Positions 62,701-64,000 of a stretch of 64,000 nt of DNA are shown piece by piece (positions within the stretch are counted from its first letter, which is position 1; every line of letters starts with the position of its first letter). A program made the translations under genes and the position numbers. A model generated the notes under the pieces. That model did no database searches, was not told the DNA's origin, and saw nothing but the letters and a program-made list of their open reading frames with translations. This stretch comes from JAJECS01 sp965198185 (lineage in GTDB: Bacteria > Chloroflexota > UBA11872), in contig CBDAOU010000002.1 of NCBI GenBank assembly GCA_965198185.1, positions 124,001 to 188,000 of the forward strand, read 5' to 3'.

Positions 62701-62750
62701 CGAGTTTTTTTACGTGTTCGGGGTGTTGCTTCGACTTCGAAATATAATCG
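62701..62750 (+). repeat. conserved noncoding block, copy 3 (3' part)
   Basis: GAGTTTTTTTACGTGTTCGG then TTGCTTCGACTTCGAAATAT and AATCGG matches the 3' part of the block at 14587-14771 with about seven differences in 46 bases. It ends with TATAAT, about 145 bases upstream of the gene at 62892. Confidence 0.6.
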
Positions 62751-62812
62751 GACCACTGGCGAGGTTATGTCCACAGGCGGGCTGATGCGGGTCCGGTCCC
62801 TTTTCCCCTGGT

Positions 62813-62862
62813 GGGAGAAGGTGAGAGCCTGTCCCGTACCACGATACGGGGATGAGGGGGAT
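62813..62862. repeat. interspersed repeat, copy 2 (inverse of 45168-45222)
   Basis: On the minus strand it reads CCCCCTCATCCCCGTATCGT, then GGTACGGGACAGGC and ACCTTCTCCCACCAGG, the same parts in the same order as copy 1. Contains the palindrome CCCGTA..TACGGG. Confidence 0.7.
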
Positions 62863-62891
62863 CGGCTCACCGGCGCGGCTACCATGCGTGA

Positions 62892-64000
62892 ATGCCGCGG
62901 CTGACGACAGCGGTCGAGACCTACTTCCAAGACCTGCGGCGCATCCGCGCCTCCGGCGGCGCCACCGGCGAGCGGTCGGCCTACCCGCCGCTGGCGAACC
63001 TGCTGACCGCCGTTGGCGCCCAACTCAAGCCCAAGGTCTTCGGCGTCGTCGAGCTGGCGCAGCAGGGCGCGGGCCATCCCGACTTCGGGCTCTACGCCGC
63101 CAGGCAGGTTCGGGGCGGTCCGCCGCGCGAGGGACAAACGCCGGAACACGGCGTGGTCGAGGTCAAGCCCGCCGATGACGACGCCTGGCGCACCGCCGAC
63201 AGCGATCAGGTCAGCCGCTATTGGGGCCAATATCGCCTGGTGCTGGTCACCAACTACCGCGACTTCGTGCTCGTCGGCGAGGACGCGGCGGGGCAGCCGG
63301 CGAAGCTCGAGACGTTCCGGCTGGCCGCCGATGCGGAGGAGTTCAACCGGGAGCTGCAGAAGCCGCGCACCTTTGCCGGCCGGGTTGGTGCGGGGCTGGG
63401 CGAATACCTGCTGCGCGCCCTGTCGCATCGCGCCGTGCTGGTCGAGCCCAGGGACCTCGCCTGGCTGCTGGCCTCATACGCGCGCGACGGTCTGGCGCGG
63501 GTCGAGGCGGCCGGCGACGCGCCGTCGCTGGCGGCCGTGCGCGGGGCGCTGGAGGAAGCGCTCGGCGTCAGGTTCGAGGGCGAGCGCGGCGCGGCCTTCT
63601 TCCGCTCCACTCTGGTGCAAACGCTCTTCTACGGCGTCTTTTCCGCCTGGGTGCTTTGGGCACGGCAGGCCTCACCCACCGATCGATTCAACTGGCACGA
63701 GGCCGTCTGGCACCTGCGCGCGCCGGTGCTGCGGGCGCTGTTCCAGCAGCTCTCCGATCCCGGACGCTTGCAACCCCTTGGCCTGGTCGAGGTGCTGGAT
63801 TGGACCAATGCCGCGCTCGACCGCGTGGATCAGGCCGCCTTCTTCGCCCGCTTCAACGAGGGCGAGGCCGTGCCCTACTTCTACGAGCCGTTCCTGCAAG
63901 CCTTCGATCCGGCGCTGCGCAAGCAGCTGGGCGTCTGGTACACGCCCGCCGAGGTGGTGCGCTACATGGTGGCGCGGGTGGACCGCGCGCTGCGGGACGA
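62892..64000 (+). CDS. restriction enzyme-methyltransferase, type ISP/IIG-like, N-terminal part
   Basis: At least 369 codons from ATG 62892, running off the right edge. MPRLTTAVETYFQDLRRIRA begins the protein. A PD-(D/E)XK nuclease centre is visible as GHPDFGLYAA followed by GVVEVKPADDDAW near residues 63-97. A helical coupler comes next, and the last visible part KQLGVWYTPAEVVRYMVARV is the segment that precedes methyltransferase motif I in type ISP and related enzymes. Known: such single-chain enzymes cut and methylate. No stop or frame break is seen before the edge. It differs from the MmeI-like enzyme at 17855. Confidence 0.85.
   Translation, partial: MPRLTTAVETYFQDLRRIRASGGATGERSAYPPLANLLTAVGAQLKPKVFGVVELAQQGAGHPDFGLYAARQVRGGPPREGQTPEHGVVEVKPADDDAWRTADSDQVSRYWGQYRLVLVTNYRDFVLVGEDAAGQPAKLETFRLAADAEEFNRELQKPRTFAGRVGAGLGEYLLRALSHRAVLVEPRDLAWLLASYARDGLARVEAAGDAPSLAAVRGALEEALGVRFEGERGAAFFRSTLVQTLFYGVFSAWVLWARQASPTDRFNWHEAVWHLRAPVLRALFQQLSDPGRLQPLGLVEVLDWTNAALDRVDQAAFFARFNEGEAVPYFYEPFLQAFDPALRKQLGVWYTPAEVVRYMVARVDRALRD

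Noticed and set aside
62720..62750. TATAAT in the third noncoding block as a normal promoter
   Set aside because: The -10 is good, but no recognisable -35 sits 16-18 bases upstream in any of the three copies, so a standard promoter call is not supported.

Overview
The window reads as a piece of a high-GC bacterial chromosome. The gene families suggest a member of the Chloroflexota (SAR202 or Dehalococcoidia-like, marine or host-associated). This is an inference from the mix of phytanoyl-CoA dioxygenase, hydantoinase/DUF917, nitrile hydratase, sialidase, many PIN-domain toxin modules and dispersed palindromic repeats; no rRNA or other marker gene is present to confirm it.

Layout. 1-4.3 kb: a partial VOC protein, two VapBC-like toxin-antitoxin pairs, a membrane protein with its winged-helix regulator, and a NUDIX hydrolase. 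4.5-12.3 kb: a MOSC protein, then a cobalamin riboswitch controlling a corrinoid uptake and salvage operon (btuC, btuF, btuD, cobO, cobT, cobS, a cobC-like phosphatase, cobU). 12.5-22 kb: a methyltransferase, a broken GNAT gene, a repeat-rich stretch, a lower-GC accessory island of uncharacterised genes with a PIN protein, a single-chain MmeI-like restriction-modification enzyme, and a decayed toxin-antitoxin pair. 22-28.2 kb: a three-gene ABC-2 exporter, a HAD hydrolase, a DHA2-type MFS pump and another toxin-antitoxin pair with a perfect palindromic operator. 28.3-45 kb: exported proteins (frameshifted polysaccharide deacetylase, RCC1-sugar dehydrogenase hybrid, large alpha-2-macroglobulin) around a catabolic block (hydantoinase, DUF917, phytanoyl-CoA dioxygenase, cobalt-type nitrile hydratase with accessory protein), then a beta-propeller glycosidase. 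45-47 kb: an MFS transporter and a toxin-antitoxin pair.

47.2-52.9 kb is the most unusual part. An IS1595-type transposase sits in a 4,716-bp unit with 24-bp inverted ends and an 8-bp target duplication (TATGGGAA). It carries a leftward cargo of one-membrane-segment proteins, one containing a roughly 199-residue internal duplication, plus a tRNA-like gene on the other strand. The unit has inserted into a two-hairpin sequence element (12-bp stem CTACACAGGCGG plus a second small hairpin), and a second copy of that same element lies inside its cargo. Each copy leads directly into a small gene.

53-64 kb: a sialidase, a superinfection-immunity-like membrane protein, a MacAB-like export operon (adaptor, 970-residue permease, an ATPase fused to an AbrB-like domain, and a second ATPase broken by three one-base deletions), a frameshifted sugar isomerase-like gene, and the start of a PD-(D/E)XK plus methyltransferase restriction enzyme that runs off the window.

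Several genes carry single-base frameshifts. Some are probably assembly errors and should be checked against reads before being treated as pseudogenes.
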